Positions 27,044 through 35,390 of a DNA stretch of 64,000 bases are shown one piece after another (within the stretch, counting starts at the first letter, position 1; each line of letters starts with the position of its first letter). The notes beneath the pieces are model-generated. The model was not told the DNA's origin. It did no database searches and was given only the letters and a program-made list of their open reading frames with translations. Source of the DNA: Gammaproteobacteria bacterium RIFCSPHIGHO2_12_FULL_41_20 (GTDB lineage: Bacteria > Pseudomonadota > Gammaproteobacteria > DSM-16500); NCBI GenBank assembly GCA_001801575.1, contig MGYC01000008.1, positions 46,828 through 110,827 on the forward strand, given 5' to 3'. The position numbers and the translations under genes are program-made.

Positions 27044-27862
27044 ATGCCTGAATTACCCGAAGTAGAAACAGTTTTGCGTGGCATCCAGCCACATATTGAG
27101 CAACAGACAATTAAAAAAGTCGTCATTCGGCACTATGGATTACGTTGGCCTATTCCGCATAATATAACAGTAATATTGAAAAATAAAAAAATAGAAACTG
27201 TGGAACGTCGTGCAAAATACTTATTATTGAGAACTATAACGGGTACGGCAATTATCCATCTTGGCATGTCAGGTAGTTTACGTGTATTGACGGATGTTAT
27301 TTCACCGCAGAAACATGATCATGTTGATATAATTTTTTCTAATAACAAAATTTTACGCTTTACAGATCCACGCCGGTTTGGTGCTTTTTTATGGACAAAC
27401 GATGATCCTATGTTACATCCATTATTAAAGCATCTTGGGCCTGAGCCATTAAGTAACGATTTCTCTGTTCAATACTTGTGGAAGCAGGTGCAGAATAGAA
27501 GTCTTTCTATAAAACTTTTTATTATGGATAGCAAAATTGTAGCGGGTGTCGGAAATATTTATGCTAATGAAGCGTTATTTCAAGCGGGTATTTATCCTGC
27601 TATGCCAACAAAATTAATTACATTGCAGCAATGTCAGCAGCTTGTGAGGGCAATCAAACAAATATTACGACAGGCTATTCGTCAAGGAGGAACTACACTG
27701 AAGGATTTTGTAGATAGCGAAGGAAGGCCTGGATATTTTACACAGCGGTTAAAAGTATATGGCCGCGCAGAAGAAGCATGTATGCATTGCACTACACGAT
27801 TGCAAACAATGATAATAGGACAACGCAGTACAGTGTATTGCCGCCGGTGTCAGAGTGGATAA
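27044..27862 (+). CDS. mutM: Formamidopyrimidine-DNA glycosylase
   Basis: Bifunctional DNA glycosylase/AP lyase for oxidised purines. The N-terminus is MPELPEVETV with catalytic Pro2 and Glu3; the beta-turn lysine is in RRAKYLLL. HLGMSGSLRV, the helix-two-turn-helix VAGVGNIYANEALF, and a C-terminal Cys4 zinc finger (CMHC...CRRC) follow. The 272-residue length is normal. The gene ends just before a 57-bp inverted repeat that separates it from the convergent kinase gene. Confidence 0.94.
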   Translation: MPELPEVETVLRGIQPHIEQQTIKKVVIRHYGLRWPIPHNITVILKNKKIETVERRAKYLLLRTITGTAIIHLGMSGSLRVLTDVISPQKHDHVDIIFSNNKILRFTDPRRFGAFLWTNDDPMLHPLLKHLGPEPLSNDFSVQYLWKQVQNRSLSIKLFIMDSKIVAGVGNIYANEALFQAGIYPAMPTKLITLQQCQQLVRAIKQILRQAIRQGGTTLKDFVDSEGRPGYFTQRLKVYGRAEEACMHCTTRLQTMIIGQRSTVYCRRCQSG

Positions 27863-27872
27863 TCCTAGAAAC

Positions 27873-28019
27873 GGCGCCCGACTACAGGAATTCTCGGTGA
27901 ATAAAGAATAGGGAGGTATAAAAGCACAAATAAAGCGCAGGAGGCTGGAAGCCGACGAGCCATTGTGCTTTTATACCTCCCTATTCTTTATTCACCGAGA
28001 ATTCCTGTAGTCGGGCGCC
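27873..28019. repeat. Perfect 57-bp inverted repeat with 33-nt loop
   Basis: Arms at 27873-27929 and 27963-28019 are exact reverse complements over 57 bp; the ends read GGCGCCCGAC/GTCGGGCGCC. The 33-nt loop contains its own small GGCT/AGCC hairpin. It lies between the convergent mutM and kinase genes. Size and perfection suggest a MITE-like or hairpin-transmitted element rather than a simple terminator, since no T-run follows. No other copy is seen in the window. Confidence 0.93.
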
Positions 28020-28055
28020 AAATTTTAAATGTAAGGATGATAAACACTCTCGGTT

Positions 28056-29294
28056 TTACTGACTTGGAGACAGAGAAAGCGTGGAAGATGGCGAAGGTGT
28101 AAGCATTGCGCTAGCTGCTTTAAGTTCGGCAATGACACTATCAATAGCGGGCCTTTTTTCTGGATAGCGGGAGGTCATGTTTTTTAGCAGGGTTTTTATT
28201 TGATTTCGGCATTGCTGTAACTGTTCAGATATATCATCTCCATCATTTATGTAATTAAACAACTCATAATGCTCATTACTTTCAGTAGTGATTTGGTCTG
28301 GATCGTAGCATAAATGCGTATTTAATTGGGTTAACATAAACTGCAGCGCTTCTTTAGAGGTATTGATTTTCCGCTCACTTACTATCGATTCTGGGCTTAA
28401 GTCAGGATTGATACAGCTAATGAGTAGTACTCCTAAAGAAAATATATCTCTAGCTGGGGTGACGGCAACAGTAAGTCCCCCCATTGCTTCTGGGGCAAGA
28501 TAACCTAAAGTGCCGTAGCCTGTATCCTTGTCACCAATAGCTAGGCTACTATCAAAATCCAGAAAATTAATTATCGACGGTGTATCTTTATATAAGTCCG
28601 CGTTAATATTACCCGGTTTAATATCACGATGTACCTTGCCGGTACTAGCAACTTGTCTTTTATATGCTTCTAAAATAGGGATAAGAACCACATCTAGCAT
28701 GGTTTTAGTATCAGGGCCTATATAGGTAATAAAATCAGCTATTTCATCACCGAGATTTTGCCCCGGCAACTCGTTCATAACAGTATAACTTTTTTTCTTG
28801 AAAAAAAAGGCGCTATTTCTTCCTATATGCGCAGCTCTTTTGACGGGTTGTTGCATGGCGAGGTGAGTGAATGGCTGGTGTTTTTTAAAGGCTTGAACAG
28901 CTGCTTTATGTTTATATTTAGTTTGTTGTGCTTGATGTGCTTTTTGCGCTTTTTTGATGTTTGTTATTCTTACTACTTTACTGGAGATAGGCTGGTACGT
29001 TAATGAGGCGTGTGTTGTATCTATTTCAATAGCACCTATAATTCTTCTCGCTCTATTTGTAGCGCCTATACCTAGGTCATCATGGGGAGCATTCGATATA
29101 ACAAAATATCTTTTTACATTTTCCGTTGATTCTCTATCAATAATTAAGTTATGTGTAAGCCGGAGTTCCATGACAGGGGGGAGTATGTGGGTAAGTTTTC
29201 TATCTAAGAATGCAGGATTGTTATTATGCGCAATAAGCAGACGCAACTTATTCGCTGTTTCTGTCGATAAATTTGTAGGATTGATTTCTAACAT
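28056..29294 (-). CDS. Eukaryotic-like Ser/Thr protein kinase (putative effector)
   Basis: A 412-residue Hanks-type kinase. The catalytic loop is HRDIKPGNIN (His222, Asp224, Lys226, Asn229). The Mg-binding motif is DFD (246-248) instead of DFG, and YLAPEA (APE at 267-269) is followed by ARDIFSLGVLL. The N-lobe is long and unusual: a possible Gly-loop (LGIGATNRARR, about 74-84) and a Lys/Gln-rich helical insert (about 113-153). There is no signal peptide, membrane segment or PASTA domain, which argues against a PknB-type receptor and fits a secreted effector like Legionella LegK proteins. The Ser/Pro-rich C-terminus is also effector-like. Function is inferred. Confidence 0.8.
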   Translation of the reverse strand: MLEINPTNLSTETANKLRLLIAHNNNPAFLDRKLTHILPPVMELRLTHNLIIDRESTENVKRYFVISNAPHDDLGIGATNRARRIIGAIEIDTTHASLTYQPISSKVVRITNIKKAQKAHQAQQTKYKHKAAVQAFKKHQPFTHLAMQQPVKRAAHIGRNSAFFFKKKSYTVMNELPGQNLGDEIADFITYIGPDTKTMLDVVLIPILEAYKRQVASTGKVHRDIKPGNINADLYKDTPSIINFLDFDSSLAIGDKDTGYGTLGYLAPEAMGGLTVAVTPARDIFSLGVLLISCINPDLSPESIVSERKINTSKEALQFMLTQLNTHLCYDPDQITTESNEHYELFNYINDGDDISEQLQQCRNQIKTLLKNMTSRYPEKRPAIDSVIAELKAASAMLTPSPSSTLSLSPSQ

Positions 29295-29307
29295 AGTAGT
29301 AACCTGT

Positions 29308-29449
29308 ATATATACCTATTACACCTTGAAATGTGATTTTTAACATCCCATCTTACGGCGAATTTTACATGCTCTTCAATAGACCTCTTTCCTGACCCTA
29401 GCAATCTGGGTGTCAAATTCTCGCATTTCAAGGTGTAATAGGTATATAT
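29308..29449. repeat. 142-bp element with perfect 26-bp terminal inverted repeats
   Basis: Arms 29308-29333 and 29424-29449 are exact reverse complements (outer end ATATATACCTATTACACC). It occupies most of the 184-bp gap upstream of the kinase gene, so it lies in or replaces that gene's promoter region. The 90-bp interior has no open frame of note. It is MITE-like. Confidence 0.85.
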
Positions 29450-29478
29450 TTATACATTTTCAAGTGGAAATGCCCTCA

Positions 29479-30663
29479 TTATGCACTTTTATGGGCTTGT
29501 GTGGAAGAGGAAACTAGGCTTGTTTCATAATAAGGATCAGGAATAATAGGCCTGTCAAGATTGGGTAACTTACTACAATCTTCGATGAGTTTGTCCAGTT
29601 TTCTTAATAAAGACGAAGTAGGCTGAAATAGCACTTGTAGATGCCATAGATTTCTTGGTTTCCAAAATACATCTGCGTACTCGGGGGCATTTCTTATTTG
29701 TATCATGGCATTTATGATGCCTTGGGTTGTTTGGTGATTTATAATCAGATCAGAAATCTTGTTAATAATTTGATTAATAACATATATTTTCTTATTTTGA
29801 TGATCAGTGCGTTCAGTGTTTTGTTCTAATTTTTGTTTTTCGGCAGCTAAGTTATTTAAAAATTTAATTAAAATATCTTCTAGAGCAGAGGATGTGATTT
29901 TTTCATTGTAAATCTCTAATTGAGATCTTATTTTCTGTAAGGCCAGCTGTACGTGTATTAAACTGCGTGATGCGCGGGCTTTTTGTTGCTCTATGGACAT
30001 AATAATGGTTTCTTCGCCAGAGATAACTCCAAGCCTCTGAATAGCATCGCTAGTTTCTTGAATTATTTTTTGTAATGGGGTGCGAATTGCTTCCATTAAA
30101 AGATTGTAGCGAGCTAAATGTTGCTGCAAAATAATTAAGCCTGATGTGAGCTCTTGGCTACCCGTGATAATCTCCGTGGTTGTATGTTTAATTTTTAAGG
30201 CTTCTAGTAATAGTGTACAAGGTGCATAAATGTCTGCTTGTTCTTTGGCGCAGGCAGAAAATATAGCGTCAAATTGCGAGCTATTGCAGACTTTATAGAT
30301 ACTTCGCAAGCTTTCTGGTATTTCGACGACATCAATGTCAAAAAAATTAGTGGTTGCACTGACTTCATTTAGCTGTTCTGGCATAGTAAACGGGTTGTCA
30401 ATGAGCACACTTTTTATCTCAAAATAGAGGCATTGGTAGTAGCACAAAGCTTGCCTTTCGAGATTAGATAGTGCGGGGGAGGCGAGGAGAGTTGCAAACG
30501 CTTTATCTATATTTTCTCGAATAGTTTCATCGTGGAATTGCTGTTGTTTAAGAAAGAATTCTTTTAATACAGAAATAGCTTGGGAATATTGTTTGCTAAT
30601 GGTTTGTTGTAATTGTTTCCAATCTTGAAGATTCAATGTCGTTTCTGTTCTGGAGGTTGACAT
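29479..30663 (-). CDS. Hypothetical helical/coiled-coil protein
   Basis: A 394-residue protein with no recognisable family. It is strongly helical: Gln/Lys/Glu-rich segments (about 10-60 and 195-300) could form coiled coils, with a less charged stretch between. There is no signal peptide or transmembrane segment. The composition, the lack of homology to core genes and the adjacent kinase gene suggest an effector-like accessory protein. The start at 30663 (MSTSRTETTLN) is preceded by AGTGAGGATACT, a fair ribosome-binding site. It is downstream of the integrase remnant. Confidence 0.5.
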   Translation of the reverse strand: MSTSRTETTLNLQDWKQLQQTISKQYSQAISVLKEFFLKQQQFHDETIRENIDKAFATLLASPALSNLERQALCYYQCLYFEIKSVLIDNPFTMPEQLNEVSATTNFFDIDVVEIPESLRSIYKVCNSSQFDAIFSACAKEQADIYAPCTLLLEALKIKHTTTEIITGSQELTSGLIILQQHLARYNLLMEAIRTPLQKIIQETSDAIQRLGVISGEETIIMSIEQQKARASRSLIHVQLALQKIRSQLEIYNEKITSSALEDILIKFLNNLAAEKQKLEQNTERTDHQNKKIYVINQIINKISDLIINHQTTQGIINAMIQIRNAPEYADVFWKPRNLWHLQVLFQPTSSLLRKLDKLIEDCSKLPNLDRPIIPDPYYETSLVSSSTQAHKSA

Positions 30664-30678
30664 AGTATCCTCACTATT

Positions 30679-31110
30679 TCACATCATGCGTGCCCACTTA
30701 TTAGCAGCTTTACGCAAAACCGATCTGATGAATGCCAACAAACAGTTTACAGAGGCTGGCGCGACATCTTCGTCTTCACGTTTTTTGGCTATTTCATCAA
30801 TCAAGTCCTTGGATATTTCAGTGAGATAAAGATGACTGAAATATTTGTTCAGCCATTTAACATGCCACTGATCATCAATTAAACTACGTTTGTGTTGCAT
30901 TTCATCAAACCAGCGAATGACAGCTTCCTTCCATGTTTTCGGTATTTCCTTAATTCTGTCGCGTTTCCATAGCTCAGCTTTGAGTTTATCATGATATTGC
31001 TTCATTAACTTTCGATCCGATGTGCCAGTAGTTTGCTGTATTCTTTCTCCACGGTGTGATCTCTCTTTTTGCAGCTGAGAGAGTAATTGGCAAATCAGCC
31101 AGCGCAGCAA
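30679..31110 (-). pseudogene. Truncated phage-type tyrosine recombinase (N-terminal part only)
   Basis: The 143-residue frame matches the N-terminal core-binding (SAM-like) domain of phage integrases: LMKQYHDKLKAELW, SWKEA-like TWKEAVIRWFDEM, YLTEISKDLIDEIAKKR and VNCLLAFIRSVLRKAANKW. The frame stops just where the catalytic domain should begin; the R..H-R-H-Y residues are missing. Its own start is also unclear, because the first 30 residues do not fit the family. It is a relic of an integrated element, 5 bp from the sulfatase-fold gene. Confidence 0.75.
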
Positions 31111-31115
31111 TATTA

Positions 31116-33005
31116 TTAATTGAGATTAATGCCCGCATTTCTCATCATTTTAACCAAATTTTTATCTGTTTTAAGAGTAACTTCTTTATGAGAATCAAAT
31201 ATAAATGATGAATTTTGATTTTCTGCGACATAAATATGGAAGCGCCTGTTTGTTATTAAATGATTATCCAATAAATTTATACCAGGAGGAATATTGCCAT
31301 TTTTGTATAGACCTGAACTATGAGCTATTGTAGTAGCAAGATCGTCAAGTAAAACAAATTCTTTTTTAATTATGAGCTTATCATGTCTTTGATGATAGTT
31401 TTTTATTAATAATAAAGGTCTATATCGATCATAACCCCATAGTTCATGATTATTAATTTTATAATTTTCTGGTGCAGTAGAATAATACTTGGCAGGTTGA
31501 CCGTGGTCACTTTTCAAAATAACCAAAGAACGATCATAGATGCCTAATTTTTTAAGCTTAACTAAAAAAGTAGCTAATTTATTTAATGCACATTTCGTTT
31601 CATTAATAAGCCCATTCTCATTTTGATTGCTATCAAACCAAACTTGATCATCACTTCTGTAATTGCAATATTCATCAAAATCAAACGGGGTGTGGGTAAA
31701 AGTGAAATGCATAAAACGAGCTCTTTTCCCAGCGTCTCCTACTGAAATAGATTGCATCATATTATCAAAATCTAAAATGGTTACAATGTTTGTTTTAGCC
31801 CAGATAGGACCTTTGTGATTATGTAAACGCGCAATAAGTTTATTTTTTTCTAATATTTTTGGAAATAACATAGTAGTAGCATTGGTCCCACTAAACAACA
31901 TTCTATCGGCATAATCAAGAACGTTTAATGAATTCAGAGAACCAATTCTGAAAACACGCATAGCAACGTACGATTTTGGAAATAACTTGATGATCGTATT
32001 AACCGAATCAAAAAACTTCTTATTACTGAAATTGAAAAATTTTAATAAATGTTTAGTACCTATACGAACAGCTACATATTTATAAAAATCCACCGAATAA
32101 TTCATGTAGTAAAATAAAAACACGGTTTTAGATAGTTCACCGGTATTAATTTTTTTTTCAGGAAATAAATTAAAATCACTATAAGTTCCATATGTATAGG
32201 TTTCAAAATCAGCCTGATTAATAAATAATTTATCTTTATCTAATACATCATTCAAACCTTTTTGAGTTTTTGAGAGGGTTTTAAAATCTAAATTACCAAA
32301 TAATTCTCCCATAATAGATGCCATTGTTGCAGGAGAGCTTGCAATCGCATTTTGAAAGAAGATGAAATCTTTAAAAGTTTCTTTTAATTTTTTATCCGTG
32401 GAAAGTATATGTGAAACGATATTGCTTGATAATCCATCAAAACTCAAAACAATAATATTATTTTGGTTCGAAAAACTTAAAAATCGCTCGAGATTATTTT
32501 TATTTTTATTACCTAGCACTTGATAGCCGTTATAGAATTCTGGAACAATAGCTAAAATTAAGAAAACAGATGTTAAAATAACAATATGTATGGAGAAACG
32601 AGTATTTATCAGTTTTGCCAGTAGTATGGAAAAAAACAATACCAAAAGAACATTCCATTTATTTGTTGGTATCATAATGGGATCAAGCATCCCACTTTTA
32701 TTTACGACAGGAAAAAGATAGCCTGCAAATAAAACCCAAAAAAATAAAAAAAACACCAGGTAATGCGCTATTTTTTTAGCCTTCATAACATACAACATCC
32801 AATAAATACTTATACTAAGTATCAAATAACAAATAGCATAAATAATACCGACATTGAAAAAAGAAAAATTGTCAGAAAAAGCGTAATCAGACGGAGATAA
32901 CCTGATCATATATAAGGGTATAAAGAAAAAAGCAAGCAATGTAGTTAAAAAAATGATTGTATGTTCTTTAAAAATAGAATATTTTTTATGCATTATTTCT
33001 GTCAT
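31116..33005 (-). CDS. Membrane sulfatase-fold (alkaline phosphatase superfamily) enzyme
   Basis: A 629-residue protein. Five or so N-terminal transmembrane segments (about residues 12-155) are followed by a periplasmic sulfatase-like domain: IIVLSFDGLSS (first metal site), NAIASSPATMASIMGE (nucleophile region), FMHFTFTHTPFDFDEY and LVILKSDHGQPAKYY (second metal site, DHG). The architecture resembles phosphoethanolamine or phosphoglycerol transferases that decorate surface glycans. The ATG at 33005 overlaps the end of the methyltransferase gene by 20 bp (32993 is an alternative), so the two are translationally coupled. The substrate is unknown. Confidence 0.75.
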   Translation of the reverse strand: MTEIMHKKYSIFKEHTIIFLTTLLAFFFIPLYMIRLSPSDYAFSDNFSFFNVGIIYAICYLILSISIYWMLYVMKAKKIAHYLVFFLFFWVLFAGYLFPVVNKSGMLDPIMIPTNKWNVLLVLFFSILLAKLINTRFSIHIVILTSVFLILAIVPEFYNGYQVLGNKNKNNLERFLSFSNQNNIIVLSFDGLSSNIVSHILSTDKKLKETFKDFIFFQNAIASSPATMASIMGELFGNLDFKTLSKTQKGLNDVLDKDKLFINQADFETYTYGTYSDFNLFPEKKINTGELSKTVFLFYYMNYSVDFYKYVAVRIGTKHLLKFFNFSNKKFFDSVNTIIKLFPKSYVAMRVFRIGSLNSLNVLDYADRMLFSGTNATTMLFPKILEKNKLIARLHNHKGPIWAKTNIVTILDFDNMMQSISVGDAGKRARFMHFTFTHTPFDFDEYCNYRSDDQVWFDSNQNENGLINETKCALNKLATFLVKLKKLGIYDRSLVILKSDHGQPAKYYSTAPENYKINNHELWGYDRYRPLLLIKNYHQRHDKLIIKKEFVLLDDLATTIAHSSGLYKNGNIPPGINLLDNHLITNRRFHIYVAENQNSSFIFDSHKEVTLKTDKNLVKMMRNAGINLN

Positions 33006-34416
33006 ACCAATAAAGTGTCCTTCCGGACTTAGAAACTTTTTCTTGTTTTACAATTTTTGCATGGGTTATCAATAATGATTCAAAGACATCTTGATGATAG
33101 TCGACAAATATATCCTCTCTAAGAGAGAGCATGTTTAAAATAGTGGGATCTTCTTTAGGTATAAACTCGATGATACCCTGTGGGGCAATATTAACTAGCC
33201 AGTCGATGAGTTGAAACAAAGGCACATTTTTAGCAATCGCCAAATGATGAATAAATGCCAAGGCAATCAGTGCCTGTGGTCTCGTACGTTTTGAAAAGCC
33301 GCATCGCTCTGTTTGTAGCCAACCTTGGTCAGGACTTGGATTTGAAGCATCCAGATACAAGGGGAGAAAAAAGCGAGAAGATTTTTTAGCATTATGGTAA
33401 GCCAAATCGAGCACTGTTTGGTCGAAGTCAAATCCAATAACATATTTTGCACCATGTTCAAGAGATAGCAGGGAATACTCACCCCTATTGCAACCCAAAT
33501 CAACTAAAATTTGCGGTTTCACTTTATGCGCAAAATCAGCAATAAACTTTTTTTTCTTTAGCAGTTCATCGGGATGATATGTATGTGTATGCGTATATCT
33601 TTCCCAGAATGTTTTACCTCTATTCTTAGGTTCCAGTCTGTGTATCCATTTTTTTATTTGTCGTAAAAACTCTTCATAAGCTAACTTTGAAAACCCCTTT
33701 TGTTTTTTAGTTTTGGCAATGACTTTATCCTGATTTTTCATTGCTATAATATCCAATCTATTTTGCAATACTACATGAATAAAAATATTCCAATTGAATT
33801 TTTTATGTAATGGAAGAAGACGATTAAGGTCTGAGGTGGCTACTCCTTCTAGTCTTCCACGATACCAATGATTGTGGGAGATACCGAGAGTTGAGCGCAA
33901 AAGTAATGGATTAATAAATTGCTCACAAAATTGGTGATGTCCGAGCCAATAATCACCTTGATGGTAAGGTGCTAAGGACAGAAGGTCAATGAATAGGGGT
34001 TTACTACCTATAAACTGTATATTAAAGGCGCTTGCATCTCTTAAGACGATATTCCTTTTTAATAAAAACAATTGAAAATTAAGATGATGGAGTGCCGCAT
34101 CTTTCAAATAATGAAAACTCCATTCATAAGGATAAGATATATACGGAATAAGTTGATGTTCTAAAACATATGCAACATTACTTAAATGCTTTGTTGGCCA
34201 ATTATCTTTTGATAATTCTTGGCTTGGGGTTAAATAGCCTTCTAAAACAGCATCATCAATAGACGAACGAATAGCCTCATATTGCTTACAACCTTCTTCT
34301 GATATAAAGCGATATATCCGCTGGTTGGCTTCAGCAACACCGAAAGCATTACTTTGATAAACATGACCCATTGGATCTCTGAAAGATCCTGTATTTTGAA
34401 TAATACTCTGATTCAT
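32986..34416 (-). CDS. Fusion: kinase-like N-domain plus SAM-dependent methyltransferase
   Basis: A 476-residue protein in two parts. Residues 100-150 contain VLRDASAFNIQF followed by PLFIDLLSL, which resembles the catalytic loop (xxDxxxxN) and metal motif (ID/DF) of kinase-fold enzymes. The C-terminal half is a class I methyltransferase: ILVDLGCNRGEYSLLSLEHG near residue 300, VIGFDFD, and ALAFIHHLAI. Overall it resembles NoeA-type nodulation methyltransferases. It sits between the YIDPGTGS membrane protein (13-bp gap) and the sulfatase-fold enzyme (overlap), forming one operon. It probably modifies a lipid-linked glycan; this is inference. Confidence 0.7.
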   Translation of the reverse strand: MNQSIIQNTGSFRDPMGHVYQSNAFGVAEANQRIYRFISEEGCKQYEAIRSSIDDAVLEGYLTPSQELSKDNWPTKHLSNVAYVLEHQLIPYISYPYEWSFHYLKDAALHHLNFQLFLLKRNIVLRDASAFNIQFIGSKPLFIDLLSLAPYHQGDYWLGHHQFCEQFINPLLLRSTLGISHNHWYRGRLEGVATSDLNRLLPLHKKFNWNIFIHVVLQNRLDIIAMKNQDKVIAKTKKQKGFSKLAYEEFLRQIKKWIHRLEPKNRGKTFWERYTHTHTYHPDELLKKKKFIADFAHKVKPQILVDLGCNRGEYSLLSLEHGAKYVIGFDFDQTVLDLAYHNAKKSSRFFLPLYLDASNPSPDQGWLQTERCGFSKRTRPQALIALAFIHHLAIAKNVPLFQLIDWLVNIAPQGIIEFIPKEDPTILNMLSLREDIFVDYHQDVFESLLITHAKIVKQEKVSKSGRTLYWYDRNNA

Positions 34417-34429
34417 CTTGATTTTTTTC

Positions 34430-34669
34430 TTAATCAGAGTTGTTATGACTGGGCGTTATTTCTTTTTTATTTTTAAAAAGCATTAGCAATAAAAAATTTT
34501 TTATTTTTTTATAATATACAGAAAGTAACGCAAATCCTGAGATAATTCCAGCGATGAGTCCTTGAAGCAACATGCTTCCAGTGCCGGGATCAATATATGC
34601 ATAAGCAGGAGGAATATCGATGAGGAAAAATAAGAAAGAGAAAACATAAACAATTTTTCGCATAGTCAT
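34430..34669 (-). CDS. Small membrane protein with YIDPGTGS motif
   Basis: A 79-residue protein. A signal-anchor/signal peptide (about residues 5-24, ending PAYA) is followed by YIDPGTGSMLLQGLIAG, a motif seen in small membrane proteins next to sugar-modification genes. A second hydrophobic helix (about 36-52) and a Lys-rich cytoplasmic tail complete it. The start may be the ATG at 34669 or at 34663. It is the first gene of the three-gene minus-strand cassette and may help assemble the membrane complex. I know no established function. Confidence 0.7.
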   Translation of the reverse strand: MTMRKIVYVFSFLFFLIDIPPAYAYIDPGTGSMLLQGLIAGIISGFALLSVYYKKIKNFLLLMLFKNKKEITPSHNNSD

Positions 34670-34864
34670 CCTTACTTAAAATGGTTCATCCGATAAATGT
34701 GTGTGTGGGTGAACTGGTAAATAAGTGACGATTATAGCATAAAACTGTTTTCTAACGCAAACAGACATTATATATGGCAGCAATTCTGGGCGAACATATT
34801 TTAGCCTCTGACTCCCAATGAAGTGGTAGTAAAAAAACATGTGGGACCAGATTAGAGCTTATAT

Positions 34865-35253
34865 CAATGGCACTAACTTAGCACATATGTAAGAATTACC
34901 ACGCCGTATTGAGATTATCCCGCTGAGTGAAACAGAGAAGATGTGCTCCTGTGGTTCGTGCAAAACTGTGATTTGCTATGAAACAAAAGAGTCTGTTCAT
35001 TATCAGCCCGCTCTATTTGAAATTGTGGAGCAACGACGGGAGGTGGCTGCTTGTCCCAAAGGCTGCGATGGCGAGATCATTACTGCCCCAGCACCCTTGC
35101 ATATTATTAAAGAGCATTCCCCATTGCAAGACGGTTGAAGATTACGAAAAACTGTTGCCATGGAATATTAAATTGGATTATGCCAAACAACCTTGATTAG
35201 GCAAGGGCGTACTTGTTAGATCGCTTACCTTTTATGCTAAGTTAGTGCCATTG
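34865..35253. mobile_element. IS66-derived remnant bounded by perfect 18-bp inverted repeats
   Basis: The ends read CAATGGCACTAACTTAGC at 34865-34882 and its exact reverse complement at 35236-35253. The inside holds only a fragment of an IS66-type transposase. No target duplication is evident in the flanks. The 389-bp size is far below a full IS66 element (about 2.5 kb), so it is a deletion derivative or MITE-like form. Confidence 0.72.
34893..35196 (+). pseudogene. IS66 transposase fragment (zinc-finger region)
   Basis: From 34893 the frame reads LPRRIEIIPLSETEK, then CSCGSCKTVICYETKE, the YQPALFEIVEQRREVAACPK stretch and ITAPAPLHIIKE. This matches the zf-IS66 domain that precedes the catalytic domain in IS66 transposases. 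A stop codon directly precedes it (34890), another follows HSPLQDG, and a shifted frame continues to about 35196. It is non-functional. Confidence 0.75.
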
Positions 35254-35390
35254 GCGTATAACCTTGTTTCTTATCCTCTGTCATTCTGTATGCACTTATG
35301 CTAGAAAATAGCAGGAGTTCCTACGCAAATGACGGTTTTAATGGAACTGCCCAGTTTTTAATACATTATTGCACCAAGGACTTTATTATT

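Noticed and set aside
28528..29343. Several open frames opposite the kinase gene
   Set aside because: They are antisense to a frame with a full kinase signature and have no protein motif of their own.
34978..35196. 72-residue frame in the IS66 remnant
   Set aside because: It overlaps the zinc-finger fragment in another frame; at most its last third continues the broken transposase.
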